Source: Planctomicrobium piriforme (GTDB lineage Bacteria; Planctomycetota; Planctomycetia; Planctomycetales; Planctomycetaceae). Taken from it: DNA of 64,000 bases. The stretch lies in the NCBI GenBank assembly GCA_945860955.1, contig CAMATH010000007.1:1-64000 (forward strand), written 5' to 3'. The translations under genes and the position numbers were made by a program. Positions 1-9,831 of the stretch are shown here, in pieces; position 1 is the stretch's first letter; each line of letters opens with the position of its first letter. The notes under the pieces were generated by a model. The model was not told where the DNA came from. It searched no databases and saw only the letters and a program-made list of their open reading frames with translations.

Positions 1-1263
1 AATCTTTAGCGTGATTGTCACCGGATCAGACGCAGATTCCGATGACAAAGTCCGAGTCGGTCCCGCATCCGAGTCGACCAAATTCGACGGCGGGAGTTCC
101 ACCCGCGACCAGTCTCCAAACGACAATTCCCGGACGGCGAACTCCCAAACGACCACTTTCAAATCTGCAAAACGTTCCGGGTTTCTCCGCCAGGCCCGCG
201 CGAATTCCCGCCGCGACGCGACCGCCCCACCCGCGTTCAACGCGATCGAATCGACCGGCTCTTGCGAATGAAACAACAACCGCTCGGCTAACCCGGCATT
301 CTCACCAAAATTCAACCCAGAATCGGAATAGATGTTCGTGTAACTGTCTCCCAGCAGCACAATGGGTGCCCCCCGGCTCTCCCGCCGAGAGTCACTCTCA
401 GGCGCGCTCCACTTCCACAGCGGCGTGACCGGCTGGATTTCTACTGATTCCCGCCAAAATCCCCCAGGATCCAGTCGTCGCGCCAGATCCCCCACCCCCT
501 CAATTCTCATGACCGATTCCTGAAACGCTCCCACGGGCGAGTCCCAACCAAGCCGGCCCGCGAGATGCCGGGCGACCAGGTCGACTGCAGACGGATTCCA
601 ATGCGAATCGGTCGCGAGAAAACGGGGAACGTACGCCTTGCGGTCGTCCGTATCCAACAGAGACGCGACATCCACCGTTTCCACGTCGGCGCCGGCGAGT
701 CGGGCCAGAATCTCGCGAAACGAACCGTTCTCCGGCAACACCGCGATCTCTTGATTGGCGAGTAAGGGCTGGCGGTCAATCGTCCCTTTCGACGGGACCG
801 GCACGACAATCAGCCGAATCCCCCGGCGGCTCAACTGCTGATGCAGGTCGATGATCGCGGGAAGCGGATCTGGCTCAATTCCCGGTTCAGCAAGTCTGCG
901 ATGGTCAAGCCGCGTGGAATCGAGTACAGCGGGACCAGTCAGATGCGCCAGATCGCGATCGAAGTACAACCAGCCTCCCTCTCCCGGAACGACGCCTGCG
1001 GATGTCATCCCCACGGATCGCGAGAGCCACCGCTGAACCGGCCGGCACAGCTTCGAGAGAGTGCCCCGCTGCTCAAGCTGGTCGGCGCGCGCCTTGTCGA
1101 TCGCTCCGTCGACCTTGGCCCGCCACAATTCCAACAGCCCCACGAGGACGATCGCCAGCAGAAACCCGAAACACAAACCCCGGGCCAGTCTTGGAGAAAT
1201 CTGGGTGGCCCCTAAATCCCGCCGGGCCTCTTCCTCGCGCGTGGTGACAGGGATCGCCGACAT
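1..1263 (-). CDS. AlgJ/AlgX-like SGNH O-acyltransferase, partial at the window edge
   Basis: The reading frame stays open for 421 codons from the ATG at 1263 to base 1, so the C-terminus lies outside the window. Residues 28-46 form one hydrophobic segment, giving a membrane-anchored protein facing the periplasm. The region after it resembles the AlgJ/AlgX/AlgV family, SGNH-fold enzymes that move acetyl groups onto exopolysaccharides. The D-S-H-W motif at 219-222 gives the Asp-x-His pair, and G-D-S-Y-T-N at 305-310 carries the nucleophile Ser307. V-V-W-E-F at 371-375 also fits the family. The stop codon of the decarboxylase gene is three bases upstream, so the two are co-transcribed. No MBOAT partner is visible; it may lie beyond the left edge. 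The acetyl-acceptor polymer is unknown. Confidence 0.8.
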   Translation of the reverse strand, partial: MSAIPVTTREEEARRDLGATQISPRLARGLCFGFLLAIVLVGLLELWRAKVDGAIDKARADQLEQRGTLSKLCRPVQRWLSRSVGMTSAGVVPGEGGWLYFDRDLAHLTGPAVLDSTRLDHRRLAEPGIEPDPLPAIIDLHQQLSRRGIRLIVVPVPSKGTIDRQPLLANQEIAVLPENGSFREILARLAGADVETVDVASLLDTDDRKAYVPRFLATDSHWNPSAVDLVARHLAGRLGWDSPVGAFQESVMRIEGVGDLARRLDPGGFWRESVEIQPVTPLWKWSAPESDSRRESRGAPIVLLGDSYTNIYSDSGLNFGENAGLAERLLFHSQEPVDSIALNAGGAVASRREFARAWRRNPERFADLKVVVWEFAVRELSFGDWSRVELPPSNLVDSDAGPTRTLSSESASDPVTITLKI

Positions 1264-1266
1264 GGG

Positions 1267-2964
1267 CTACAGCCGTTTCGAGAGCGATTTCGCCAGGCGT
1301 TCCAGCGCCGGGCTGATGTCGGCGGGGTCGAGATGAATGTTGAGCAGGCTGAACTTGTCGCTGTTGGCGAGTCCCGCGTTGAGCGCCTTGTCGAGATCTC
1401 CTTCGGTAAAGACCTCGAACCCCCAGCCCCCTCCCAAGAGGTCGGGCAGCCGGTGGTACTCCCAGTTCAGAATGTCGTTGAACTCCCCTTCATGCAGAAA
1501 GCGTTCCGTGGTGTACCCTTTGTTGTTCAACACCAGGACAATGGGGTTGAAATCGTGCCGAACCGCCGTCGACAGCTCCAGACAGGTCATCTGAAACGCG
1601 CCATCCCCCACCAGCACAATCGGCCGCAATTTACGATTCGCGAACTGCGCCCCGACCGCTGCCGGGATCGCGAAACCCATGGACGTGTAATACGCCGGGC
1701 TGATGAACTCGGTGTGCCGGTAAATCGTGAGATCCGCCGCCCCGAACAGACAGTCCCCCACGTCGGCGACCACTACCATGTTCTCATCCAGCAGCTCATT
1801 GATCCGCTGAAACAGTCTGCGGGTCGTCACCGGGGCGTCGGAATCCAGGACGAACTCGGTCTCTTCCCGTCGGCAGGTCGCGGGGATCTTGCGTTTGGGG
1901 GGCGACAATTCCGCCTTCAGCAGACCTTTCACAAAATCGGGGAGCAGCACGTCGTGGTAATGATGATGCCGAATCTGCAGTGTTTCGCTCGTCACCAGAA
2001 TCCGTTTGGCGAAATCGAGGTTCGCCGTATAAATCCCCAGGTCGATGTCGGTCATGAACGTGCCGAGCAGAACCAGGCAATCGCTCTCTTCGACAAACTT
2101 GCGGATCGGCTCCCGGCACATCGCCCCTTCATAGATGCCGACGTACAGAGGATGTTTCTCGCTGACGACCGACTTGCCCAACAGGGTGGCGCACATGGGA
2201 ATGTCGTGCTTCTCAGCGAGCTTGACCACCTCGTTTCCCAGACCGAACCGGTGCATTTCCACGCCAGCGATCAGAATCGGCCGTTGCGACTCGTTGATCA
2301 TCTCGGCCGCCTCGGCGAGCGCCTCGCGAAGCGCCCCCTTGTTGCTCACCGGGCGCTCCTCGACCGGTGTGTGTGCATAGATTCCCCGGGTATTGACCCG
2401 ATCGCGCGGCAGCTCAAGATAGACCGGTCGCTTGTATCGTTTGCACGCCGCCAGACAGCGGTCGATTTCACGAAACGCCGTCAGCGGATCGTCGAGCGCC
2501 GCCGAGGCGACCGTGATCTTTTCAAACACTTCGCGCTGAGTGTTGAAGTCGCGCACCCGGTGGTGCAGCAGCGGATCGCTCCGCCGTTCGTCGACCCCCG
2601 GTGCGCCGCTGATGACCACAACGGGCGACTTCTCGGCATACGCGCCGGCGATCGAGTTGCAGGTACTCAATCCACCGACGCTAAACGTCACACAGACCGC
2701 CCCCATCCCATGCACGCGGGCATAACCGTCGGCGGCGTAGCCGGCGTTGTCCTCCCGGGTGCAGCCCACCACCTGAATCGGGCTTTCGCACAGTTGCGCG
2801 TAGAACTGCAGAATGAAATCGCCCGGGATCCCGAAGACGTGTTCCAGCCCATAGTCCTGCAGTCGCTGGATGAGGTACTGACCGATCGTGGGGATCGCTG
2901 AGTCGCCCGGTTGCGGGCCATTCGGGGTGACTGGCTTCCGCGACTTCGCTGGACGAACGGCCAT
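1267..2964 (-). CDS. ThDP-dependent 2-oxoacid decarboxylase (pyruvate/indolepyruvate decarboxylase type)
   Basis: A 565-residue protein, the usual length for pyruvate or indolepyruvate decarboxylases, which convert a 2-keto acid to an aldehyde and CO2 in the cytoplasm. The cofactor glutamate is E71 in [12 protein letters not shown]. The paired histidines 134-135 are typical of true decarboxylases and are not expected in acetolactate synthases. G-D-G-A-F-Q followed by N-N further on is the ThDP/Mg motif. The frame extends upstream to 3198, but that extension runs over the preceding gene and reads as low-quality basic sequence, so the ATG at 2964 is preferred. It sits 19 bases after the zinc-ribbon gene and 3 bases before the acyltransferase gene. 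The substrate cannot be read from sequence; phenylpyruvate and branched-chain keto acids are alternatives. Confidence 0.85.
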   Translation of the reverse strand: MAVRPAKSRKPVTPNGPQPGDSAIPTIGQYLIQRLQDYGLEHVFGIPGDFILQFYAQLCESPIQVVGCTREDNAGYAADGYARVHGMGAVCVTFSVGGLSTCNSIAGAYAEKSPVVVISGAPGVDERRSDPLLHHRVRDFNTQREVFEKITVASAALDDPLTAFREIDRCLAACKRYKRPVYLELPRDRVNTRGIYAHTPVEERPVSNKGALREALAEAAEMINESQRPILIAGVEMHRFGLGNEVVKLAEKHDIPMCATLLGKSVVSEKHPLYVGIYEGAMCREPIRKFVEESDCLVLLGTFMTDIDLGIYTANLDFAKRILVTSETLQIRHHHYHDVLLPDFVKGLLKAELSPPKRKIPATCRREETEFVLDSDAPVTTRRLFQRINELLDENMVVVADVGDCLFGAADLTIYRHTEFISPAYYTSMGFAIPAAVGAQFANRKLRPIVLVGDGAFQMTCLELSTAVRHDFNPIVLVLNNKGYTTERFLHEGEFNDILNWEYHRLPDLLGGGWGFEVFTEGDLDKALNAGLANSDKFSLLNIHLDPADISPALERLAKSLSKRL

Positions 2965-2983
2965 TTGCGGGATCCCTACAGAC

Positions 2984-3697
2984 TCAAGCCTCTTCCGGCT
3001 TGGCGAACAGCAGTCTGCCGCACGTTCGGCAGAACATGATGGTCCCCGACAGAATGGAGACCGCGTTTTGTGACGTGAGGCGAACATAGCACGAGGTGCA
3101 GGTCGCGTTCTCGACGGCGGCCAAAGCCCCGGCTCCGTGCGCCTGAACCAGTCGCCTGTACGCCGGGAGAATTTCGGGGGGAATGTCGTTTTCGACAACG
3201 AGCAGCTCGGCCTGCAACGCCTTCAGCTTTTCGTCCAGCCCACCCCGTTTGCGGTCGACTTCGGCGGAGAATTTGCTTTCGTCGGCCTGGGCGGCGACCA
3301 CTTCCGCTTCGAGCTTCTTGATATCGACCTGCACACCGTCGATTTTCTCGAGGGCTTCGAGGATTTCATCCTCCAGGACGCTGTTGGCGACCTTGTCGGC
3401 TTCGATCTGTCCCTTGAAAATGTCGAACTCGCGATTCGAGGCGGCCTGATTCAGCTTCCCTTTCAGGTCGACAATTTTCGCTTCGTTGGTTTTCAACTGG
3501 AGCGACTTCTGGTCGGCGGCGAGCCGAAGTTGTTTCAGCTTCAGCTTCTGGCTTTCCAGATCTTCCTGCTTGCCCAACGTCACGTTATGGCGTGCCTTGA
3601 GCAGCCGGGGGCCCCGGTCGATCTCTTCCTGCACTTCCTGAATCGCCACGTGCAGGCGGTTCAACTCGGGGAGTGTGTTTGACGGTGGATTGGACAT
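2984..3697 (-). CDS. C4-type zinc ribbon protein with long coiled coil (COG1579 type)
   Basis: A 237-residue soluble protein. About residues 10-175 are charged heptad-like sequence predicted to form a long coiled-coil hairpin. The C-terminus carries C-T-S-C and C-R-T-C pairs about 20 residues apart, a treble-clef-like zinc ribbon. This is the arrangement of the COG1579 family, proposed to bind nucleic acid but without a settled function. It is the first gene of the leftward cluster with the decarboxylase and acyltransferase. It is divergent from recO, with about 150 bases between them. Confidence 0.75.
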   Translation of the reverse strand: MSNPPSNTLPELNRLHVAIQEVQEEIDRGPRLLKARHNVTLGKQEDLESQKLKLKQLRLAADQKSLQLKTNEAKIVDLKGKLNQAASNREFDIFKGQIEADKVANSVLEDEILEALEKIDGVQVDIKKLEAEVVAAQADESKFSAEVDRKRGGLDEKLKALQAELLVVENDIPPEILPAYRRLVQAHGAGALAAVENATCTSCYVRLTSQNAVSILSGTIMFCRTCGRLLFAKPEEA

Positions 3698-3850
3698 GCG
3701 TGCTTCAGGTTCCCCTCTAGGATTCTGGGGATTCTAGCGGCGGGTCGGCGGGAATGGTAGTCGCAGTCAAGCTGGACTTGTCCGACAACTCCAGCTTGAT
3801 ATCCTGCCACTTCCAGCCAGCGCGACTCCGCGACGAAAGGGCTCAGCCGC

Positions 3851-4597
3851 TTGTCCAGCGACAAAACGACGGCGATTCTCATCCGCCAGGCCGACTTCAG
3901 CGAATCGAGCAAGGTGATCACCTGGTTCACCCAGGCATTTGGCAAGCAGGCGACGATCGCGAAAGGGGCCAAACGTCTGAAAGGACCGTTCGAGGCTGCT
4001 CTTGACCTCTTGACCACTTGTGAGGTAGTAATCCTCCGCAAATCGTCCGCCGGCCTCGACATTCTGACGGAAGCCAAACTGGTGAAACGATTTACGCCCG
4101 CAACTGGCCAGTTGATCAGTCTCTACGGCGGATACTACGTGGCGGAATTGCTCGACGCGCTGTGCGAAGAGGACGATCCGCATCCGGAACTTTTTGAGTC
4201 GGTACGAATGACGCTGGACCGCCTTGCTGCGGGAGACGACGTCGTGCTGAACCTGTCGTGGTTTGAGTTGAGTTTGTTGCGGGAACTGGGTCACCTTCCC
4301 ACTTTCGATGCGTGCGTGGCCTGCGGACAGCCGTTAGAAGAGGCGGCGGTTTACGGATTTCAAACGGAAGCGGGGGGGATCACCTGCCCCGCCTGTCTGG
4401 AGTCACCGGAACCGAAGCGTCTTCTTTCAGCCGCCACCTTGGCCGTCTTCAACCAACTGACGACCGAAGGTGAAAACACCTGGCAGCGTCTGCTGCTGAC
4501 ATCGCGTCAGACAAAAGAGCTGCGCGGGATCCTGACACCTCTGGTGATACAACTTCTCGGTCGACGTCCGAAAACCCTCCGCTACCTTCCCCTGTAG
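3851..4597 (+). CDS. recO: DNA repair protein RecO
   Basis: A 248-residue protein matching RecO, the recombination mediator that helps load RecA on SSB-coated gaps together with RecR. The N-terminus has the OB-fold start seen in the family (T-A-I-L-I-R then S-E-S-S-K-V). A helical domain follows, and a zinc site is seen at C-V-A-C and C-P-A-C. Translation must start at TTG 3851 because no ATG precedes the conserved N-terminus in this frame. GAAAGGG nine bases upstream is a plausible ribosome binding site. The next gene starts about 90 bases after the stop. Confidence 0.9.
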   Translation: MSSDKTTAILIRQADFSESSKVITWFTQAFGKQATIAKGAKRLKGPFEAALDLLTTCEVVILRKSSAGLDILTEAKLVKRFTPATGQLISLYGGYYVAELLDALCEEDDPHPELFESVRMTLDRLAAGDDVVLNLSWFELSLLRELGHLPTFDACVACGQPLEEAAVYGFQTEAGGITCPACLESPEPKRLLSAATLAVFNQLTTEGENTWQRLLLTSRQTKELRGILTPLVIQLLGRRPKTLRYLPL

Positions 4598-4690
4598 CAC
4601 TCGCGTTGACCGCACTCGCGTCCTGCCTGAATTCCTTCCCCCCCAAGACATCCGACTGACTGGCCACGCCCCAGCGCGTGGTGAACTTTC

Positions 4691-6019
4691 ATGCGCATCC
4701 GCATTACCGGTTCGATTTTGCCGACTGGGCGACCACCGACAGGCTGGCTCCCTGTCCGCCTCCAGTCGAAGCCCACTCGCCTCGCATCGCCGCGCTTCGC
4801 GCGTGTCGTGGGCTGCCTGCTGCTGGCTGGCCTGGCACTCGGATTGGCGGGTTGCAAGTCGACGCTCGACAACCTCGACGTGGGGAATATGCTCGGCCCG
4901 ACCGGCCGCAAAGCCCGCGACGCCGCCGAGGCGGCCCAGGGGGGCCGAAAGATGGCCGAGCTGGAAGGGCACGAACAATTCGAGGAAGCCAAAGCGCTGT
5001 ACACCGAGGGGAAGTTCAAAGACGCCCGCAAGAAATTCCACAAGGTGGCCAAGAAATATAAGGATAAGCCGATCGAGGAAGACGCGATGTTCCATCGCGC
5101 CGAGTGCGACTTTCAGATGGAGAAACTCGCCGACGCGCAGGACGGCTACGACGAACTGCTGAAAAAGTATCCCTCATCGCGATACCTCGAAAAATCGACA
5201 CAGCGTCTGTACGACATCGCCCTCGACTGGCTGGGACACCCCAAGAGCGCGACCGAGGTGGAAATGGCCCACTTTGCCAAAGTGGGGAGTGAAAATGGAA
5301 TCGACGCCAATCCAGACACCCAAATTCCCGCCAACATCTGGTTTCCTGTCAACGTCGTGAACCGGAAAAAACCGATCTTCGATCCCGACGGCCGCGCACT
5401 GGAGGCGCTCCGCTCGGTCTGGATGCACGACCCGACCGGACCGCTCGCCGACGACGCGCTCCTGGCCCACGCGGTCTACAGGCTCCGCAGTGGCGACTAC
5501 ATCGAAGCCGACCGCGACTTTGCCACCATCCGCGAACAATACGCCGACCGCGAGGTTGCCGCCCAGGCTTACGTTCTCGGCGCACACGCCAGTCTGCTGG
5601 CGTACCAGGGTTCGAATTACGACGGCAAACAGCTCGAAGAAGCCCGGCAACTGACCCAAAGCGCGGTCCGGCTGTTTCCCAACATCCCCCAGAAGAAGAA
5701 ACTCGAAAACGACCTCGTCCGCATCAACACCGAGGCGGCCAACCGCGACTGGCAGATCGCCCAGTATCACCTGAAACGGGGCGAGAAACACGCGAGCGCG
5801 TTCTACCTCGAGTCGATGGTGCAACACTCGCCCGAGAGTCCCCACGTCGAAGAGGCTCGCGAACTGCTCGTGCAGCTTGGTCCCGACCACGCCGCCGGCC
5901 TGCTTCCCAAGCCGATCTACAAAACAGAAGTCGTAACAGTCAGCGGCGAAGATGCCGACTCTCCACCGGCCAGCGATTCGGGAAGTTCCCGAGTTTCGCG
6001 TAAGCCACCGAAGCAGTAA
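4691..6019 (+). CDS. BamD-like outer membrane assembly lipoprotein with TPR repeats
   Basis: A 442-residue protein. A hydrophobic stretch ends in L-A-G-C, with Cys55 as the likely lipidation site. Helical repeats follow, with Y-x-x-G-K-F-x-D-A and similar TPR signatures at about 100-200, as in BamD/YfiO and related cell-envelope TPR proteins. BamD is part of the complex that inserts beta-barrels in the outer membrane. At 442 residues it is longer than the roughly 245 of E. coli BamD; the extra C-terminal part contains further TPR-like helices and a Ser/Pro-rich tail. The 36 residues before the hydrophobic core are long for a signal peptide, so a start further in is possible. The lptE-like gene begins 34 bases after the stop, so the pair looks like an outer-membrane biogenesis operon. 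Confidence 0.75.
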   Translation: MRIRITGSILPTGRPPTGWLPVRLQSKPTRLASPRFARVVGCLLLAGLALGLAGCKSTLDNLDVGNMLGPTGRKARDAAEAAQGGRKMAELEGHEQFEEAKALYTEGKFKDARKKFHKVAKKYKDKPIEEDAMFHRAECDFQMEKLADAQDGYDELLKKYPSSRYLEKSTQRLYDIALDWLGHPKSATEVEMAHFAKVGSENGIDANPDTQIPANIWFPVNVVNRKKPIFDPDGRALEALRSVWMHDPTGPLADDALLAHAVYRLRSGDYIEADRDFATIREQYADREVAAQAYVLGAHASLLAYQGSNYDGKQLEEARQLTQSAVRLFPNIPQKKKLENDLVRINTEAANRDWQIAQYHLKRGEKHASAFYLESMVQHSPESPHVEEARELLVQLGPDHAAGLLPKPIYKTEVVTVSGEDADSPPASDSGSSRVSRKPPKQ

Positions 6020-6053
6020 CCGCCCGCCGATTCCTCCCCATCCAGGTGCCTCC

Positions 6054-6626
6054 GTGAACGCGAACCGCGCTCTCGCCGACGAGTCGATCGACCGACGCGT
6101 ATCACGTCGCGCCGCCACCCTGTCGCTCGCCGCTTCGCTGTTCGGGGCGCTCGCATTGCCCGGTTGTGGCTACAACGTCGGATCCTCCTTCAGCCAGGAA
6201 GTCCGCTCGGTCGCGGTGAGCATTCCCCGCTCGGATTCCAACCGCCGATTCATCGAGAATCAGGTCGCCGAGGCGGTGCAGAAACAAATCCAACAGCGCT
6301 CGCACTTTCGCATCGCTCACGAGTCCGACGCCGACACGACCCTGGTGCTGCGGTTCAATAACCTGCAAAAGGGAGCGCTGGGCCAGACCGAAAACAGTGA
6401 CGCGCGCGAACTGCAAATCACACTGAAAGTGACCGCCGAGTGGGTCGATCGCCGGACGGGGGATGTCCTCCGCGAGCAGGGGTTCGATCTTCCCAACATG
6501 CCGAGGCAACTGACGGCTCAGGCCGAATACGCTCCCGAAGTGGGGCAATCGCTGGCGAGTGCGGAGCGAGAGGCGGTCGACCGCCTCGCACGGAACGTCG
6601 TCAATATGATGGAAACTCCCTGGTAA
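6054..6626 (+). CDS. lptE: LptE-like LPS assembly lipoprotein
   Basis: A 190-residue lipoprotein from GTG 6054, preferred to an earlier in-frame ATG that would overlap the upstream gene. The N-terminus has an R-R pair, a hydrophobic core and L-P-G-C with Cys38 as lipidation site. G-Y-N-V directly after the cysteine is typical of LptE. The following sequence (S-V-A-V-S-I-P, E-N-Q-V-A-E-A-V) fits the LptE alpha/beta fold. LptE plugs the LptD barrel that delivers LPS to the outer leaflet. A palindromic repeat lies downstream. Confidence 0.8.
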   Translation: MNANRALADESIDRRVSRRAATLSLAASLFGALALPGCGYNVGSSFSQEVRSVAVSIPRSDSNRRFIENQVAEAVQKQIQQRSHFRIAHESDADTTLVLRFNNLQKGALGQTENSDARELQITLKVTAEWVDRRTGDVLREQGFDLPNMPRQLTAQAEYAPEVGQSLASAEREAVDRLARNVVNMMETPW

Positions 6627-6684
6627 GCGGGCGGTTGGAGTCGGGGCCGGGCGCTGTCGATTTCGAGTCGGTTGCACGAATGAT

Positions 6685-6833
6685 CTCGTTCCCAAGGTCT
6701 CCTTGGGAACGCACCCTTCCGAAGCTCTGCTTCGGGTGGCAAACAATGAAGTGGCGGCGTCAGCACTCTTTGCGATGCGCTCAGGAAGCAGAGCTTCGGA
6801 CGATGCGTTCCCAAGCAGAGCTTGGGAACGAGG
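6685..6833. repeat. REP-like palindromic repeat, two inverted units
   Basis: The spacer between lptE and the ceramidase gene holds four hairpins. Near-perfect palindromes at 6687-6711 and 6806-6830 share the arm CGTTCCCAAG with TTGGGAACG. The inner palindromes at 6719-6735 and 6785-6797 share GAAGC and GCTTC arms. The right unit is roughly the reverse complement of the left, so the whole forms a larger inverted repeat. This is the layout of REP/BIME elements mobilised in trans by a transposase. No transposase gene is seen here. Confidence 0.75.
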
Positions 6834-6949
6834 ATCCGAGGACCAAGTCAGTTGCACGAACTGGCGTTTTTTCGACAATGGGTTGAATCAAGCGGGACTG
6901 ATGCTTGATCTGACATCCACACTGCCGCCCATTCTTTAGGGAGCGCCCG

Positions 6950-8392
6950 ATGCGATTTCCGTTGCGTTCACTCTGTTCGCGGTTCACCGGGGTTGGCGGC
7001 AGATTGTTGGGGTTGTGGCTTCTCGGCCTGGTTCTCTGCGTGACCGGGTCCGTCTCCGCCGCCGACTGGCAGGCGGGCGTCGCCCGCAAGAAGATCACGC
7101 CACAGCGCACGATGTGGATGTCGGGCTATGCGGGTCGCGACCGGCCGGCGGATGGCACGCTGATTGATCTGTGGGCCAAGGCGGCGGTCATTCAGGATCC
7201 GCAAGGGAAGAAGGTCGTGCTGGTCGGTCTGGACCTGGTCGGAATCGACCGCGACCTCTACCTGGCGGTTTGTGCCGAACTCAAAAGCAAATTCGGCTTG
7301 GAGCGCGACGCGATCGCGCTCTGCTGTTCGCACACGCACACAGGCCCCGTCGTCGGCCGCAATCTGATGACGATGTACACACTGGATGCGACCCAGGCCC
7401 AATTGGTTTCCGACTACACCCGGGAACTCGAAGGGAACATCGTCGCGGTCGTGGGAGACGCTTTGGCCGACGTGGCGCCGGCGAACCTGGCCTGGGGATC
7501 GGGACACAACACCCTCGCCGTCAATCGGCGGACCAACGTCGAGGCCGACGTCCCGAAACTGCGCGAGCAGGGGGTCTTGAAAGGCCCCAACGATTACGAC
7601 GTCCCTGTGCTGTCGATTCGTCGTCCCGACGGAAAGCTGGCTGGAGTGATCTTCGGCTACGCGTGTCATGCCACCGTCCTGCCGATTTTCCGATGGTCGG
7701 GAGACTGGCCGGGCTACGCGCAACTGGCGGTGGAAGAAACCCATCCCGGTGTGACGGCGATCTTCTTCGCGGGGTGTGGTGCCGACCAGAATCCACTGCC
7801 ACGCCGTCTCGCCGCCCCCCCCACACCCCAAGCGGGTGAAGAGTACGGCATCGAGCGGGTTCAGGAATATGGGAAATCGATCGCTCGGTCGGTGTCGCAG
7901 GTGATCCAGGGAAGCATGTCGGCGATCACCGGAAATCTGACGACTTCGTACAAGGAGATACCCCTACCGTTCGACAAATTGCCGACGCGGGAAGAGATCG
8001 AAAAAGAGGCGCAGTCGAGCAATAAGTACGCCGTCGCGCGGGCGAAGGGCCTGTTGTCGAAGCTCGACGCGGGACAAACACTGAGTCCGACCTACCCGTA
8101 TCCGATCCAGCTCTGGAAGTTTGGCTCCGACGTCAAACTGGTCACGCTGGGAGGCGAAGTCGTGATCGACTACGCCGTCCGGATCAAGAAGGAACTCGGG
8201 CGGGAAGGAACGTTTGTCGCCGGCTACACCAACGACGTCATGGCGTACATTCCGTCGCTACGGGTGCTGAAAGAGGGGGGTTATGAAGGTGGGGGGGCGA
8301 TGCTCTACTACGGACAGCCCACCGTGTGGGGTCCAGCGGTCGAAGAGTCGATTCTGGCCACCGTTCACGAACTCGTGGGGCCACGTCCTTGA
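6950..8392 (+). CDS. Neutral/alkaline non-lysosomal ceramidase-like exported hydrolase
   Basis: A 480-residue protein with a signal peptide: basic start, hydrophobic core at about 20-36, cleavage near V-S-A-A-D. The mature start G-V-A-R-K-K-I-T-P and the S-H-T-H-T-G-P motif match the N-terminal domain of the ceramidase family (PF04734), zinc amidases that release fatty acid from N-acyl sphingosines. H-A-T at about residue 240 supports the metal site. It is shorter than characterised ceramidases (over 600 residues) and appears to lack the C-terminal immunoglobulin-like domain. Planctomycetes often carry such truncated forms with unknown substrates. It has no obvious operon partner. Confidence 0.75.
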   Translation: MRFPLRSLCSRFTGVGGRLLGLWLLGLVLCVTGSVSAADWQAGVARKKITPQRTMWMSGYAGRDRPADGTLIDLWAKAAVIQDPQGKKVVLVGLDLVGIDRDLYLAVCAELKSKFGLERDAIALCCSHTHTGPVVGRNLMTMYTLDATQAQLVSDYTRELEGNIVAVVGDALADVAPANLAWGSGHNTLAVNRRTNVEADVPKLREQGVLKGPNDYDVPVLSIRRPDGKLAGVIFGYACHATVLPIFRWSGDWPGYAQLAVEETHPGVTAIFFAGCGADQNPLPRRLAAPPTPQAGEEYGIERVQEYGKSIARSVSQVIQGSMSAITGNLTTSYKEIPLPFDKLPTREEIEKEAQSSNKYAVARAKGLLSKLDAGQTLSPTYPYPIQLWKFGSDVKLVTLGGEVVIDYAVRIKKELGREGTFVAGYTNDVMAYIPSLRVLKEGGYEGGGAMLYYGQPTVWGPAVEESILATVHELVGPRP

Positions 8393-8513
8393 TAAGTGGG
8401 TGGATGGTGAATCAGATCTTCGCTCTGTCGAACAAGTTTGACAGATGTTGATCAACGCGTGAAAAACGCCGATCAATGAAGAAGGCTTACCAATTGCCAC
8501 AGAACAAAATCGC

Positions 8514-9665
8514 GTGACCCCAACGACTCGTTTTCCAGACGAAACCGCCGTCATGCTGCGGGCGATCGAACTCGCCCGGCGCGGTGAGGGTGCGGTGGAA
8601 CCGAACCCCATGGTGGGTGCCGTGCTGGTTGATGCCGATCTGCGGTACATCGCCGAGGGATGGCACCAGCGGTTCGGCGGTCCCCACGCGGAAATCCACG
8701 CGCTCGCGTGCGCAGGGGAACGCGCCCGCGGGGCGACTCTGTTCGTCACGCTGGAGCCATGCGCGCATCACGGGAAGACCCCCCCATGCGCCGACGCCGT
8801 CATTCAGGCGGGGGTCGCGCGGGTGGTCGTCGGCTCGCTCGATCCGTTTCCGCAAGTCGACGGACGGGGGATCGCGAAGCTGCGGGCTGCGGGAATTCCT
8901 GTCGAGACGGGGTTGCTCGATGACGAAGTTCAACGTCTCAACGCGCCGTTTCGCAAACTGGTGCAAACCGGCCTCCCCTGGGTTCATGCCAAGTGGGCGA
9001 TGACGCTGGACGGACGGATCGCGAGCCGAACGGGGGAGTCGAAATGGATTTCGAATCCCAAGTCACGCAAGCTCACCCACGCGCTGCGTGGTCGCATGGA
9101 TGGGATCCTCGTGGGAATCGGGACAGCGCTCGCGGACGATCCCCTGTTGACCGCACGTCCCCCCGGACCGCGTACGGCGCTGCGAATTGTTGTTGACTCT
9201 CTGGCCCGGCTGCCGGTCGATTCTCAACTGGTTCGCACCGCGTGTGAGTCCCCCGTCCTCGTGGCGACAACAATCAATGCCCCCGCCGACCGCCGCTCCG
9301 CGCTGGAACAGGCGGGGGTTGAAGTTTTGACACTGCAGGCGACAAAGCCCTTCCATCAGGTGGGTGGCCCCTTTGCCACGTCCCCGCAAGTCGACTTGCG
9401 CGAACTGCTGTTGGAGCTGGGTCGCCGACGGTTGACCAACCTGTTTTGTGAAGGGGGCGGGTCGCTTTTGGGGGGCCTGCACGACGCGAACCTGCTGGAT
9501 GAACTGCACGTGTTCGTCGCTCCGAAACTGCTGGGTGGCGCGGGGGCGCTCTCGCCGATTCTGGGAACCGGACGATCCGCGCCGCCGGTACATTCCTCGC
9601 TGATCGATCTGAAGATCGAGTCACTCGACCAGGACGTCTACATCCACGGCCGGGTGCGACCTTGA
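8514..9665 (+). CDS. ribD: Bifunctional riboflavin biosynthesis deaminase/reductase RibD
   Basis: A 383-residue protein from a GTG start. The N-terminal cytidine-deaminase-like domain has the zinc site H58-A-E60, P-C83 and P-P-C92. The C-terminal reductase half (about 150-383) has A-K-W-A-M-T-L-D-G-R-I-A and V-G-I-G-T-A-L-A-D-D-P, diagnostic of RibD. The enzyme deaminates and reduces the pyrimidine product of GTP cyclohydrolase II in riboflavin synthesis. Length is normal. No other rib gene is nearby. Confidence 0.93.
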   Translation: MTPTTRFPDETAVMLRAIELARRGEGAVEPNPMVGAVLVDADLRYIAEGWHQRFGGPHAEIHALACAGERARGATLFVTLEPCAHHGKTPPCADAVIQAGVARVVVGSLDPFPQVDGRGIAKLRAAGIPVETGLLDDEVQRLNAPFRKLVQTGLPWVHAKWAMTLDGRIASRTGESKWISNPKSRKLTHALRGRMDGILVGIGTALADDPLLTARPPGPRTALRIVVDSLARLPVDSQLVRTACESPVLVATTINAPADRRSALEQAGVEVLTLQATKPFHQVGGPFATSPQVDLRELLLELGRRRLTNLFCEGGGSLLGGLHDANLLDELHVFVAPKLLGGAGALSPILGTGRSAPPVHSSLIDLKIESLDQDVYIHGRVRP

Positions 9666-9831
9666 TCGAAATGGCAGAAACGACGATGAGATTGTGGTCG
9701 AGCAACGATCGGTCCGACGAACACCAACCTCCAAGCCAGCAATCTCAAAAGTTGATATTCTGACGACCTGGATTCTCGTCGCTCGTTTCCACTGATCCCA
9801 TGCCTTCATGGGACACTCGAGGAGTTGTCAC

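Noticed and set aside
1333-2901. Long plus-strand open frame of 522 codons
   Set aside because: It lies antisense to the 2-oxoacid decarboxylase gene, whose family motifs are clear. The plus-strand product has no recognisable motif; GC-rich DNA commonly gives such shadows.
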